Origin: Bedellia somnulentella
Lineage: Eukaryota > Arthropoda > Insecta > Lepidoptera > Bedelliidae
DNA: 64,000 bases
Direction of reading: 5' to 3'
Assembly: GCA_963576735.1 (NCBI GenBank)
Contig: OY755197.1
Span: forward strand, 1,934,501 to 1,998,500
The notes under the pieces were generated by a model. That model saw only the letters and a program-made list of their open reading frames with translations. It was not told the DNA's origin and searched no databases. A program made the translations under genes and the position numbers. Below are positions 53,816 through 64,000 of the stretch, piece by piece; the stretch's first letter is position 1, and each line of letters begins with the position of its first letter.

Positions 53816-54235
53816 CGCGGGTTAAGCGGAGGTTAGGATCAGAATGGTCCAATATAGGAAAGTCTGAAACTAAAAGGGATTCTAAGGGACCTATATTTAC
53901 TTGCATTTTTTTTCATAGTTTAATTAGGAATAATGCAAAACCAAATAAGGCATAAAGGTTTCATAGCATAATTTTTCAATGCATAAATTTAGAAGATACA
54001 TTGGTCCTCTATATACAATAAATAATGTTTGCTGCTTACGGGTGGCCCATTCATTGGCTACCCCACCGCTCCTGAACTTAATTTGTGTTAGTAAAGTTTG
54101 ATGTTACCCTTGGACTATAATGCCAAATAAATTTTCATGCTTTAACCTCATTATGCAAAAAAAATATAACAACATTATAAAATTCAATGTGATGCAATAT
54201 TCTTTATAACAAAGTAAATTAGGAAAAAAAATATT
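53816..54235. other. unassigned stretch
   Basis: No recognised repeat or frame. Confidence 0.4.
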
Positions 54236-54612
54236 CGCCGTAAAGCTCAGTGGGTAGAACACAACTTATCGTGCAGGTGCAGACGATGAAGGTTCGAATC
54301 CCGTGTCGGGCCTACACCTATTTATTTTCCTAAAGACTTATGTGTGGTTAATTTATCATGGTTGTTAAAGGTGAGTGGAGGGAAAATATCCCTGAGGAAA
54401 CGCACATGGCTAAGTACAACTTAGCTAGGTCAAGTTGTACTTAGTCATGTGACAGTGGATTCGTACAAAACGGCGATAGGCCTGCCCCCTATCTCGTGAT
54501 TACAATGTCCAAGCAAAACACAGGTACTCTATACACCAGCCAGGTGACAATGTCACGTGATGTTCAGAAGTATTAGTACCTCTGCCAACGATATGCGACG
54601 TAAAAGTATGAG
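54236..54612 (+). mobile_element. SINE B
   Basis: Head AAAGCTCAGTGGGTAGA and GGTTCGAATCCCG (perfect B box). The body has a small repeat (AAGTACAACTTAGCTAGGTC). The 3' hairpin region is degenerate (CTCTGCCAACGATATG). Confidence 0.82.
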
Positions 54613-54720
54613 TTTGAGAAAGAAATATACGCCAAAAGGTGCACCAAATTCATTCGATACAAAGATCATGGCTCATAAGAACCGTCTCATTAATTTTAAT
54701 GATAGTAAAAGTTTTATGAA

Positions 54721-55045
54721 TTATAACATAACATAACCTATACTTTATCCCCGAAGGGGTTGGCAGAGGTACCAATACTTCTGAACATCACGTGACAGCG
54801 CCACCTAGTGTCCAAAGTAGGTACCCACGTTTTGCTTAGACAGTGTACTCACGTGATAGGGGGCAGGCCTATCGCCGTTTTGTACGAATACACTGTCACA
54901 TGGCTAGGTACAACTCTGCCATGTGGGTTTCCTCACGATGTTTTTCCCTCACCGTTAACAAACAAGACAAATTAACCACACATATGACTATATGACTTTG
55001 GAAAGGCAAATTGGTATAGGCCCGACCCGGGATTTGAACTCAATA
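54721..55045 (-). mobile_element. SINE B, nearly full
   Basis: AACATAACATAAC tail, CCCCGAAGGGG and body to CCCGACCCGGGATTTGAAC. A box missing. Tail to tail with the previous copy, ~110 bp apart. Confidence 0.85.
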
Positions 55046-55129
55046 CTCAATTCTCAATAGATTTATTGCGTTCCACAATGGTTTTCTTAGATGGTAAGTA
55101 TTTAATTATGTAACAGCATTGTGGACCCT

Positions 55130-55392
55130 GTTGGGCACAGTAATTAGAGGAGAGGACGAAGTAATTATAATTTATCATTGAGACATTCACTTAGACTATA
55201 ATAGCATTTATTTATTAGTAGGTCCTTAAGATTTTTTGAGAAATTAGCTATAGTGGCTTCCTCTCTTAGAGGTTTTGGCAGTTTATTATAAATTTTTATT
55301 GCCATAGAATGTGGACTAGATGCGTGCATTGCAAGGTTAGAGGTAGGCAGATTCAACTCACGCCTGTCTAATAAATAAAGCATGTTTCATTC
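55130..55392 (-). pseudogene. LINE RT C-terminus fragment
   Basis: A 72-codon minus-strand frame with IKIYNKLPKPLREEA and a LKDLLINKCYYSLSECL end is typical of the last residues of insect Jockey-like RT proteins. Everything upstream is missing, so it is a 5'-truncated copy. Confidence 0.6.
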
Positions 55393-55394
55393 AA

Positions 55395-55437
55395 GTCTGT
55401 TTACGGGCGGGTGTTCTACCCATTGGACTATCATGTC
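55395..55437 (-). mobile_element. SINE B head fragment
   Basis: Minus strand CGACATGATAGTCCAATGG and AACACCCGCCCG: only the first ~42 bp of B, up to the anticodon-loop region. Confidence 0.65.
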
Positions 55438-55499
55438 GTCGTCGTAGTATGAATTCTTGTTTAAAAATAGCAATTCATCAAAACTCTCAGGCTTAACTT

Positions 55500-55830
55500 A
55501 CACTTATTAATATTTTATACATGCTCTTTTATTTTTCATCCTTCACGCTTGCCTTTTTTAAACATATGATTTCTCTGCCAGTTTGCAATGGAAGTAAAAA
55601 GATGAACACTAAAAGATTATTTAAAAAAAGGCATAGACTAGACCATTTATACACCTCCTACGACACCAAACGGTATGAAGGTACTAGTGCTAGTACCTGT
55701 CACTATAACTAACTTATACTCACGCCCGTTGTTCCCATTAGGTAGGCAGAGACAATAGATCGCCACTTTGCACGGTCCTGATAAGTCTCTCTTGCTTCTG
55801 TCACATTCATCATTATTGAATCATCAGTCA
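55500..55830 (-). mobile_element. LINE-R 3' pieces, interrupted
   Basis: 55510-55560 (CATGCTCTTTTATTTTTC, GCCTTTTTTAAAC) and 55705-55830 (CTCACGCCCGTTGTTCCC, GGTAGGCAGAGAC, TCTCTCTTGCTTCTG) are parts of a minus-strand LINE-R 3' end in altered order. ~145 bp of unrelated sequence lies between. Confidence 0.55.
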
Positions 55831-56075
55831 TCTCACCAATATGGTACTAACCAGTGTAAATGGAGGACGGCGGGCGTTTATAGCTACGACTTAGTTTTAT
55901 TCGTTGCAAATGTTGTTACATTTTCTTCCTCACTGCCAATATATGTCACTCTCACTGAAACGCTATAATACTGTTGCAAATTAAATTATATATATTAAGT
56001 ATATAAATAAAAATATGTATCATAATATTTATATGTATTATAAGTTTTAATTTATTGTATCATAGTATTTATATG

Positions 56076-56326
56076 TTTGTTAATAGTTTATTATTTTGTA
56101 ACTAGATTTAAGTATGACTGGATTGTTGTATTGTTTGTGCAGATTAGTTGTTGTACATCTATCTCACATGACTCTAATTTATTGACCTCTCCATTCAAAG
56201 GTTGTCTGGAAGAGATCGCTTTTAGTGATAAGACCGCCAAATGTACTTTTGTTAATTCATTCTGTGTATTTGAAATTGTTTTTCCATATTTGATGTACAA
56301 TAAAGAGTTTTCTATTCTATTCTATT
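56076..56326 (+). mobile_element. LINE J 3' end
   Basis: GGTTGTCTGGAAGAGATCGC, TGATAAGACCGCC, ACAATAAAGAGTTTTC and the (TATTC)n tail. Plus-strand counterpart of 41255-41403. Confidence 0.75.
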
Positions 56327-56334
56327 TCCCCACC

Positions 56335-56414
56335 AAGGGGCTCGAGCCTACCCTATAAAGGTTGATTTGGCCTTAGTCCACCACGCCAATTGCGGGTTGG
56401 CAGACTAACGACTA
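56335..56414 (+). repeat. repeat G, left part
   Basis: GGGGCTCGAGCC, CCTTAGTCCACCACGCC, GGGTTGGCAGACTAACGACTA. It is interrupted by the next element A and continues at 56662. Confidence 0.65.
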
Positions 56415-56661
56415 TATACATACAAACATATACTCACGGCTATAAATCTCTAGATGGGGTAGCCAGAGCTAAGGAATGAGATATTCCTCAGCCACCTTTG
56501 GAAAGTTGAGTGGGGAAAAGATAGTAAAATAAAGGTTGTTGGTGATGGGTCTCCAACCGAATCGCCCAATAATCCCTTTAAAGCCCCAATACCGTTAGTC
56601 GCCTCTTACGTACACCCACCGGAAGAAATGGGGTAGTGCTATTCTAAGCCGACACTACACA
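56415..56661 (-). mobile_element. element A, alpha
   Basis: Complete copy inserted in repeat G, with an exact duplication ACTAACGACTA on both sides. Confidence 0.9.
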
Positions 56662-56775
56662 ACTAACGACTACTACCTTGATAATAGCCGGAACCGACGG
56701 CTAATCGTGCCCTCCGAAGCACGAGTCATCTTAATTTTCGGATAATCAGGTGATTCAAGCCTGCAATATCATTCG
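56662..56775 (+). repeat. repeat G, right part
   Basis: AGCCGGAACCGACGGC, GCCCTCCGAAGCACGAGTC and ATCAGGTGATTCAAGCCTG. Same family as 19330-19475. Confidence 0.65.
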
Positions 56776-56837
56776 TAACTGGATTAAATCTTACAACCTA
56801 CCCCTTACATACCTCTGTGACATTACATTGAATATGT

Positions 56838-57028
56838 TTTTATCTCTTTCATGCTCTTTTATTCTTTTCATTACGGACTTTCGCCTTTTTAAGACCGTTT
56901 TTGATTTAGTTTTCAAACGGGGCCATCCTCTACTAACAACTTCATCGATGCATCGGCTCTATACATCTCTTTTGCCACTTTACGTTCATCCATCCTCTCA
57001 AGGTGCCCTAACCACCTTAACATAAGAC
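56838..57028 (-). mobile_element. LINE-R 3' fragment
   Basis: Minus strand reads TTAAGGTGGTTAGGGCACC, then RMDERK-type and GRP-type coding, then AAAGAGCATGAAAGAG. Tail not present. Confidence 0.65.
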
Positions 57029-57043
57029 AGCAATTAAATGACT

Positions 57044-57215
57044 TACCTATGCTCACGGCTATATAAAAAAGGCACAAAGGGGTAGTCAGGCAGAGATGCA
57101 GAATCAACCGTTGTGGAGCTATTTTTGGAAATAAAGTGAAGATTGTTGGAAAAGTAAAGGATCGCAGATTTCATTGAAAAAGTCCTTGTACTTGGGGCAC
57201 AAGTCGCTTTACTTT
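57044..57215 (-). mobile_element. element A, old copy
   Basis: GCTCACGGCTATAT, AAAGGGGTAGTCAGG and a weak remainder. Confidence 0.5.
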
Positions 57216-57257
57216 ACCTGTTGTAAGAGAATAAATTATTGACATTCGAAATAAAAT

Positions 57258-57506
57258 CCCGTGTAGTGCCGGCTTAGAATGTCACTACCCCTTTCTATCT
57301 ACGGGTGTCGTAAATGACCGCGAGCTGACTAAAGGTATGGGGCTTTTTAAGTGGTTTTTGGGCGATGTGGTTGGAGACCCATCACCAACGACACTTTATT
57401 TCTACTAATTTCTCCCTACCAACTTCCAAATGTGGATAAGGAGTTTCTAGCTCTTTGGGCTCTAGTTTGGGCTACCCCTTTTTGGGGTTTATGGACGTGA
57501 CGTGTA
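57258..57506 (+). mobile_element. element A, delta/gamma
   Basis: CCGTGTAGTGCCGGC start, GTGGTTTTTGGGCGATG, GGTTGGAGACCC and CAACGACACTTTATT. Ends GGCTACCCCTTTTTGGGG with a mutated tail. Confidence 0.8.
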
Positions 57507-57981
57507 TTTGTTGAAATAAAATAACAGTATGGCGTCTGTTAAAAATATGTATTGATCCTATAAATAACCAGATATAATAATAACACACATAAATATCAAA
57601 ATTTGGACAGGAATTCGGTATCACGCGTATCGGTAATATATTTACATAATTTTATACAATTGATTTTAAAATTACTTTAATTTATATCGAATATTTACAA
57701 TTCTGTTTACCCCTTCACCTGTTCAAGAACGTTTTCACTACTAACATATATTTATAAAGATGATACAATAGTAATACGTATTCCCATTTCTGTAGTAAAT
57801 AAATTTTAATTTTTATATTAAAACCAGTTATTCCCAATAAAAGGAAACATTCCGCAAGTATGCTTAAATAGTCTTGTTTTTTTTCTCTTCTGTGCATGTC
57901 ATCAGGTAAATGAGGTGCTTCTTTGCAAGATTTGGTTAGAAACATCCAGAAAATTAATTAACCTTTTGCCTCATATATCCC
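57507..57981. other. unassigned AT-rich stretch
   Basis: No recognised content. Confidence 0.4.
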
Positions 57982-58080
57982 TTATATTACCATCTTTTCC
58001 CTTCAACTTCCAAAAGTGGCTAAAGAATGTCTTATTCCAAAGCTCTGGGGATTTATAGTCGTGATTATAAATATGTATGT
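57982..58080 (+). mobile_element. element A, 5'-truncated
   Basis: ACCATCTTTTCCC to GGGATTTATAGTCGTGA. The GGCTACCCC hairpin block is deleted. Last A copy before the calcium-channel gene. Confidence 0.7.
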
Positions 58081-60419
58081 TATTGCGTAATAAAACAAGT
58101 AAAAACATGGCAAACATACATATTGGTTTTTATTTTTTTTCCATCTTTTTTCAAAATAATCCTTTAATAAAATTGGTAAATATTTATTAGTTGTCTCTCT
58201 ATAAATCTGGATAGAATTGCTAATACAGAATACTTCTTTTCTTTTCTTATACGTTTTCTTGATATAGTATAGCAAAGAGCTTATTAATTGCATATTAATA
58301 TTTTCACAACAAGAAATGGGAACATGTTTTTATGTTTTGCAAAAACATCTCAACTTCATTTATGTAATGTATTTATATGAATATATATAAATAAAAAGTG
58401 CCTTTTATACTCCGTATATAAAGTAGTTAGTGTGCAAAATTTCATACTCCTACGTCAGAGCAATTTTATAAAAAAGTTATAAAGATAAAATTTAGCGACT
58501 AGGACTAGAAAAAAAAAACTCATTTCAATACAAGTTTTTCTAGACTTACAAAGACAGAGCAAAATATATTAGTATAGGTAATTGTTTTAATATAAAAAAA
58601 ACATATAAAAGAAAATTTTATTTTATTTAACAATGATAAATTAATTGGCACTACGTTAACAAGGATAGGTCATTTTTGGCCAACAAATATTTTAATAATA
58701 TCTAAAGGAATGTAGGGCTGGCTGTGAGTTTGTTAAAATTAAAATAATATTTTAAATATTCAGGATATAACAATTATTATGGAAGGGCAGTTTATCAACT
58801 TATTTTTATAATTAATCGTTGTAAAGGGTTCTGTAGCTCTATTGCCTGGTCCATGCAACAATTAATATATACAATAATGGAAAAAAACACTAATTATCAT
58901 ATAATTTTACAAAGTTATTGTAGGGGATTATCGAACAAATTCAAATTCCCTTTCAATATATTTATTTTGGTCTTAACTAAAGTAATTTAGATCATCTAAG
59001 AGATTGTGACCGTTCTAACCAAACGTGACATGGCAAAAAAACGCATTTTAAACTCCATATTAGTCTACGAGAAGAAAAAACTAGTATCAGAATATGGCTA
59101 GCAACTTCTTGGAGGGATGTTTTCCGATGCATACCTAGTACCTCGTATTACAACGAGATATTCAACCCAAATTGGCCCAAATTAAATGGGCTGTGCCATT
59201 CCCAAAAAAAAAATAGTTTAAACTCTGGATGTGATTTTAGATTAAATTTTATGTCGGTTTCTTGCGTGCGGCATGATCAAGTGTAATGTAAAATTAAAAT
59301 TACACGAACTAGAACAACAACGTATTTAAAAAAAATATCCAAAATTATCAACAACAGTAACAGGTATACAATAAAATGGAAATTAGCAACACATTAAATG
59401 CCAAAATAAAGCGGATTTTGGTTAACAATCATATTATATATCTGAGAAGTTAACTTTCCGTAAAGTATTTGAAGAGGCTAACTACGAGTAAAACTAGATA
59501 ATAAAAATCTCCATGAATTAATTAAAATAAATAAAGTTTATACTGAAAAACCAAAATAAATAATATTTGAGGTTATAGGTAAAACGAATCTAAAAAATTT
59601 AAACATTTTAAATAATAATTAATATCCAAAAGATTTTCATACATATTTAAATATTCACTAGCTAGAAATTTACTCTACATACCCATCATAATTTGATTAT
59701 ATATCTCAATGTTACATATAATAATTCACAAAATTTTATTTTATTCGGGTATCAAGTTTGAGTTTTCTAAAAAAGTCTACATAAAATTGGATCACTGGTT
59801 TTACTAAGGTATTTGTAAAATCAGTACGTTTTCAAATAGTCTTTTAAGGTATTGTCGAAATCAGAAATATCAGGTTGTTCAAGTGGTTAAGTAGAATAAA
59901 TGTAAATATTTAAATAATCATAATTAAAATTTGTATCCCTATTAACATTCAGTATAACTACATTTAGTTGATTAAATAATTGCATAATTGCACACCGTAA
60001 AATCTTATTAGAATTTACATGTTTTCCTAAAATTGTCTCACTTTTACGCAACTCGTGCTATAAATTCATTCCTACTTATTTTAAATCTAAACAATATTAC
60101 CTATCTAATGAAGAAATGACCAAGATAATTTAATTTCAATTTCGAGTGTCGAAACGTTTCTTAATTTAACCTGTAATTTTAGAAGCTAAGGCCAATTGGT
60201 TGGTCACACATTACTTAAGGCCGAAGCCTGAAAAAATTTAAACATTATTACATTAAAAATCACAATATCAAATCGAATAATACTTTACAATTGAAGAGAA
60301 GACTTAATTTTAAACAAGCACAGGGCGTCGTCGTTTTCGTCGTTTTTTTGACGGAACTTGGACGCCATTTTGTGCGTCACGCTCATTACAAGATGGCGCG
60401 TGATCGGGCTCAGCTTGTG
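58081..60419 (-). other. repeat-poor AT-rich region; probable 3' UTR of the calcium-channel gene
   Basis: No copy of any repeat found elsewhere in the window occurs here, in sharp contrast to the left. It lies directly downstream of the channel stop codon. Several minus-strand AATAAA hexamers exist (for example near 59745 and 58615), so the polyadenylation site cannot be fixed. 60310-60419 is GC-rich and contiguous with the last exon. Confidence 0.5.
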
Positions 60420-60500
60420 CTATAACCGCTTGTAGGGAGGCGGGGGGGACATGGTGGCCGGCTGGTGGAACGGGTGATACTGGCGGGAGTACATGTCGCC
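60420..60500 (-). CDS. Ca-alpha1D: L-type calcium channel alpha-1 subunit, last exon
   Basis: Follows acceptor CATTTTTCCAG. Codes 26 residues (GDMYSRQYHPFHQ...PPPPYKRL) and TAG at 60422-60420, in phase 0 with the exon at 61295-61229. Pro-rich and polar, as expected for the extreme cytoplasmic C-terminus, the least conserved part of the channel. A second frame stays open past the stop to 60310 and ends in a basic run (KKRRKRRRP). It does not match the incoming splice phase, so I treat it as 3' UTR. Confidence 0.75.
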   Translation of the reverse strand, partial: GDMYSRQYHPFHQPATMSPPPPYKRL

Positions 60501-60854
60501 CTGGAAAAATGGTAATTAAGAAAATACGTATCAAATGTATTTTTATACTAAGAAATATCTGTTAGAATTTATATGAAATCTAATAAAAAAGGAGGTTCGA
60601 AGCATGAATTATCTACCTCAACAATCTCGTTATTTGATAATGTCCTTGGGTTTAATATACATATTTTTGAAATGCTTGCCTAACTAATAAATTTAGTCTC
60701 TCTATGTGTAATTTATTAAATCTTAGTTTACTAGAAATTAATTATTGTTGACGATATATTTTTTTTGTTTAGTTCACCCATTAGTTAAAAATGTAATGAT
60801 ACATTATTTTACTAAAAAACTTCTGAATAAAATTTGTCACAAACCATATCTAAT

Positions 60855-61095
60855 GTAAGGCTGTGGGAGTTGAGTGATCAAAATCCCATCGACAAGAAGA
60901 TCCTACTGACAAAATGGCGCTGGATTGACATGTGCTGAGAAGACCACATCCCACAGACCAGAGACCCATCTATTCAAGCAAGGGTTAAAGTAGCAAGCGT
61001 ATGGTAAAAAAAAGCCGATTCAAAAAGAGGCTGTATCAAGTGAGCTTAGCTAGAAGGATCTGGAAGCTTCGGACCCTATGTCCCTGATAAAGCAT
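60855..61095 (+). pseudogene. possible LINE C-terminal remnant
   Basis: In the last intron. The plus strand reads LWELSDQNPIDKKILLTKWRWI, with the TKWRWI-type motif found near the end of insect LINE RT proteins. Many stops follow. Weak. Confidence 0.35.
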
Positions 61096-61228
61096 AACAG
61101 GACTACATCATCATCATCTTTATAAAATCAAATATATGTTTAAGCCATTTGAAGTATTGATTAAATTTGAGGCAATTTAATTTATATTCTACCGCTTCAT
61201 GGTCTATGTACTAATTTAATTTACTTAC

Positions 61229-61295
61229 AATTTGGCTCTGTTGATTCTGTGATTGCTTCAAATTCCTCTCTTGTATCATTATTTGGTGTGCAGCT
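61229..61295 (-). CDS. Ca-alpha1D: L-type calcium channel alpha-1 subunit, penultimate exon
   Basis: 67 nt between acceptor TTATTCCAG and donor GTAAGTAA. The first base completes the Arg codon split from the previous exon (phase 2). It then codes AAHQIMIQERNLKQSQNQ plus four residues. The join gives MDR-AAHQ, aligning with the MESAADNI-type segment of vertebrate Cav1 C-termini. Confidence 0.82.
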
Positions 61296-61743
61296 CTGGA
61301 ATAATGAAATTATTAATTAAGGTTCAATGAACGAGTACCTTGCAAATTATAGCTGATAAAAAATATAAAATGATTTCGAGTATACTAACTAAAAATTAAC
61401 GTTTTTTACAAAAAAACACATAAAACATTATTTTGTATGAAATACTGAAGGCACTGGTGAATTATTAACTTCGTGGGTACCTGTAGACGGAGGACTCACT
61501 CGCACACTAGCATCGTCTCATAATCCTACATCTCGGTATCTAAACATTTCCCAGTGGGGTTTACTGACCAGTATTTCTTTTCTGTTCCCAAAGTTTTAAG
61601 AAAATTGTTGTATTCAAATTTGTATTTGCATATTTGCTTAACCGTTTATATTCCTATGAAGACTTACCCAAGCAAATACTAAAACAGGTTTAGCCTAGAA
61701 TTTTGTTGTCCAAATGTTTTTATTTTTTGCTTAGATTATTTAC

Positions 61744-61850
61744 CTGTCCATTTGTTCTTGTGTCATATCCAGAGCTTCTTGCATTTCTCTTGATGTGTTC
61801 CTGACGAACTCAGCATCGCAATATTCTCCTAGTCCTTGCTCTGTCAGCAC
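61744..61850 (-). CDS. Ca-alpha1D: L-type calcium channel alpha-1 subunit, exon with distal C-terminal motif
   Basis: 107 nt between TCTATCCAG and GTAAATA. Encodes [18 protein letters not shown] and then [17 protein letters not shown]. This matches the conserved distal C-terminal regulatory segment of Cav1 channels (pattern GLG-x-F/Y ... F-x-x-x-T ... E-x-x-x-A-x-DMT-x-E-x-M). That segment lies in the cytoplasm and modulates calmodulin-dependent gating in vertebrate channels. The channel opens on depolarisation to admit Ca2+ in muscle and neurons. Ends with two bases of a split codon. Confidence 0.87.
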
Positions 61851-61914
61851 CTGGATAGAAAAATATATCAATATTTCTGTTATTGATTTCATCATCTCTA
61901 TAACGAGAATCTAT

Positions 61915-62818
61915 GACAATTCTTCTTCTTTGGGTGCCATCTCCTATCGAAGGTCGGCAATCATTATGGCCATTTTGGCCCTTGACGTTGCGGCGCGGAA
62001 CAATTCTATGGAACTGGAGTTGACCCATTCGGACAGACTTTAGAGCTAGTGGGTTTCCTACAACCTTGTATTTTTTCCTGCAGGATTAATTGGAGGAGGT
62101 CATATTTTCTACTACGCATTATGTGGCCCATGTAGAAGCTTGCGAATTTTTACAATTTTCAGCAACTCCAAATCTTTGTGCATTCTCTGTAGAACCGTTT
62201 CGTTTCTTACTCTACTCGTCCAGGATATTTTCAATATTAAGTTTATACAAGGTCTGAGTAAGAAGTAGTCTCGTACAGAAGAACTGAAAATACGTAACAC
62301 CGCACTAAACGGTATCTTAGGGGGAGTTTATGATTACGATTGCAGAGCAGATGACTCATTTTGATAAATGCCACCCTGGCTTGTTCAATACGACATCTGA
62401 ACTCCACAGCGTGGTCCTCATTTTCGTTCACAATACAACGTGTACGGCCGACAACCATGTCGTGTGATCTTCTTTATATTAACTCTTAAGCCATTTTGTC
62501 CACTGGTTGCCTAAACGCGATTTAGCGGCTGTTTCAGGTCTCCCTTTGTGCTGGCAAGGAGGATAGTATCATCAGCATATCGGATATTGTTGCGGATTCT
62601 CCTATTTACGACAATTCCTTCAGTTGCATCTTCAAGGGCTTCTGAGAAAATCTCTTCAGCATAGATATTGAAGAGCAACGGCGATAGTATGCATCCCTGT
62701 CGCACTCCTCTTAGTATCTCAACAGCAGCTGTGAGTTCGTGTTCCACACGTACGTTTGCTGTCTGATGCCAGTAGAGATTTCTTATTATTGGTACGTCTT
62801 TTGAATCGAGTCCTATCT
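61915..62818 (-). pseudogene. LINE reverse transcriptase, decayed, in calcium-channel intron
   Basis: Minus strand, same direction as the host gene. RT motifs EILRGVRQGCILSPLLFNIY (~62700) and RYADDTILLAST (~62580) are intact. CRIEQARVAFIKM, ISWTSRVRNETVLQRM and ELFRAATSRAKMAIM follow in different frames, separated by stops, and LR-stop ends it at ~61937. A different LINE from LINE-R. Clade not settled, 5' region missing. Confidence 0.78.
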
Positions 62819-62923
62819 ATGACACTACAAAGTAAACAATCTAATAAAGTTGCTGGGTAAACCAAAAATGGAATATTGTTGATGAGTACATGAATTAAAA
62901 TCAGTATTCAAATCGGTACCTAC

Positions 62924-63024
62924 CCTAGTCACAAGGCTTTCAGCGGATCCAACGACGGGAACTGATGTGTTAGTACCGCGAGGACTGCCTGGTAAAGATA
63001 CAACTCCGCGCGCTGAATCACCAC
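62924..63024 (-). CDS. Ca-alpha1D: L-type calcium channel alpha-1 subunit, upstream exon
   Basis: 101 nt between acceptor ATATATTTAG and donor GTAGGTAC. Two bases complete a codon from an exon outside the window. Then 33 codons rich in Gly, Ser and Pro end in SAESLVTR. In phase 0 this joins VLTEQGLG, matching the E-x-L-I-x-x-VLxxxGLG order of Cav1 C-termini. The rest of the gene (four repeats of six membrane helices, EF-hand, IQ motif) would lie to the right of the window. Confidence 0.82.
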
Positions 63025-64000
63025 CTAAATATATGGCAATTATTATTAGTACTATTTGAACATTTATGTTAAGACCTGACATTTCCTCATGGCCAGTTAG
63101 ACGTTATTTTTAATAAATAAGAATATTTAAAATATTAGGATGCACTTTGTTCAATTTCATTAAAATATTTAATATTTATTTCTTTAGATTGAAAGAAAAA
63201 CTGTTGAAGTTCATAATTTTGAATGTAATACATTATTTACTTTTTAACCTTTGATTTTTCTATGGACAAATTAAGCTATATTTAGGTGTATTGTGCTTAT
63301 CATAAATTTATATTGAATCGTGATCAAAGTGGTATATTTCTACAATATTATGTTTTTCTAGTGCTCTATAAAAGCTTTTCTATGAGCATTTTTGTATTTA
63401 TTTCTAGATGCAGTAAATCTCTACTTTGCTATAAAATGGTCCTCGTGAATTGTTTTCTATATTTATGCTAATAAATAAATGACAAGCAAAATTAATTCCA
63501 AATTTTTTGTATCTTGTAAATGTTGTACAGCCTCAGATTTATGCAACGGTTTGTCCCGCTATAACTAAATTAATCTAAGAAGCGGCTACCCAAAACTATT
63601 GAAAATAAAAATTCTGCGGCATGAAAACGCAACCTTTTTATGATGACCTTGTCATGCTATTAGTATTATTATTTCATGATGTGAAAGAAAATATTTTAGG
63701 ACATCGTAAATGATCTTCACTCAAGGTGTTATTTTTCAATCACAATTCGTAATTAAAATATTTCCCTTCTAAGCATGCCATGTATTAGTGATAAAACAAA
63801 GTTTCAGATGTTGTATTTTTCCACCTTCTATCCTTTGCATTTGCGGAGTTTATTGAGATGGAAATCACGTCGCTGTTACTACGTTAAGTTTAAAGAGAGC
63901 TTCCTTCTATAAAAGGCAATAAAATTAGTACGAGTAGTATGTACGTATTAGTATTGTATATGTATAGACCTTGTACAAAATCACGTTTAAATTATATCAC
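63025..64000 (-). other. calcium-channel intron (inferred)
   Basis: AT-rich. No further exon with proper splice sites and homology was found, so the next upstream exon lies beyond 64000. No repeats of the local families. Confidence 0.5.

Noticed and set aside
55320..55440. GACAGGCGTGAGTTGAATC next to a SINE B head, suggesting a continuous SINE B interrupted by an insertion.
   Set aside because: This stretch is in the coding frame of the LINE C-terminus (DRRELNLPTS). The resemblance to the SINE B-box region is short and probably coincidental.
440..58080. CRISPR-like or satellite array because similar ~250-bp units recur.
   Set aside because: Units are in both orientations, irregularly spaced, of several subtypes and flanked by individual target duplications. 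They are dispersed insertions and not an array.

Overview
This window looks like insect nuclear DNA, most likely Lepidoptera. It is AT-rich, intron-bearing and dominated by transposable elements. The organism call is an inference from repeat style: tRNA-headed SINEs with microsatellite tails, RTE-like LINE fragments, a mariner, an insect-type Ty3/gypsy element, and a repeat starting TAGGGTTCCGT that I know from lepidopteran genomes. No prokaryotic-style genes, CRISPR arrays or functional RNA genes were found.

The one host gene I can support is on the minus strand at the right end. Four exons (63024-62924, 61850-61744, 61295-61229, 60500-60420) join in frame and end in a stop codon. They encode the last ~118 residues of an L-type voltage-gated calcium channel alpha-1 subunit (Ca-alpha1D/Cav1 type). 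Its 3' UTR probably runs left into the repeat-poor 58-60.4 kb region, and its introns carry old LINE pieces. Everything left of about 58 kb is intergenic or deep-intronic sequence built from nested mobile elements. A weak candidate host exon lies near 34.0 kb (minus).

The commonest repeat, here called element A, is ~250 bp. It starts TGCYGTGTAGTGYCGGC and ends GCCGTGAGTATATG followed by (TATG)n. About 50 recognisable copies lie on both strands, many with 8-13 bp flanking duplications. Subtypes are told apart by the box after the first 50 bp: alpha GTACGTAAG, beta GATCGTAAG, gamma GTGTCGTAAG, and delta (GTGGTTTTTGGGCG, shorter). Element B is a tRNA-headed SINE ending in TTATGTTATGTT. LINE-R is an RTE-like LINE that is mostly 5'-truncated. 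A, B and LINE-R share the same ~45-bp 3' end, including a short GC hairpin with covarying stem bases. This suggests A and B are mobilised by LINE-R enzymes.

Layout: 0-5 kb element A and B copies; 5.06-6.55 kb a truncated RLE-type LINE with a 426-codon open frame, nested in an A variant; 6.6-29 kb many A, B and tRNA-like SINE copies plus the TAGGGTTCCGT repeat; 29.1-30.4 kb a mariner with intact transposase; 31.26-31.48 kb a MITE; 35.5-36.9 kb an unclassified TIR transposon inserted inside a LINE-R copy; 39.9-53.6 kb a tandem duplication. Its left unit (40464-43222) and right unit (43478-53608) act as each other's empty sites. The right unit gained a MITE, a young Ty3/gypsy element (45090-49574), an 834-bp A-tailed chimera, a LINE-R fragment and a composite insertion. 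The left unit gained a LINE 3' end. From 54 to 58 kb come more SINE and LINE pieces, then the calcium-channel 3' end.
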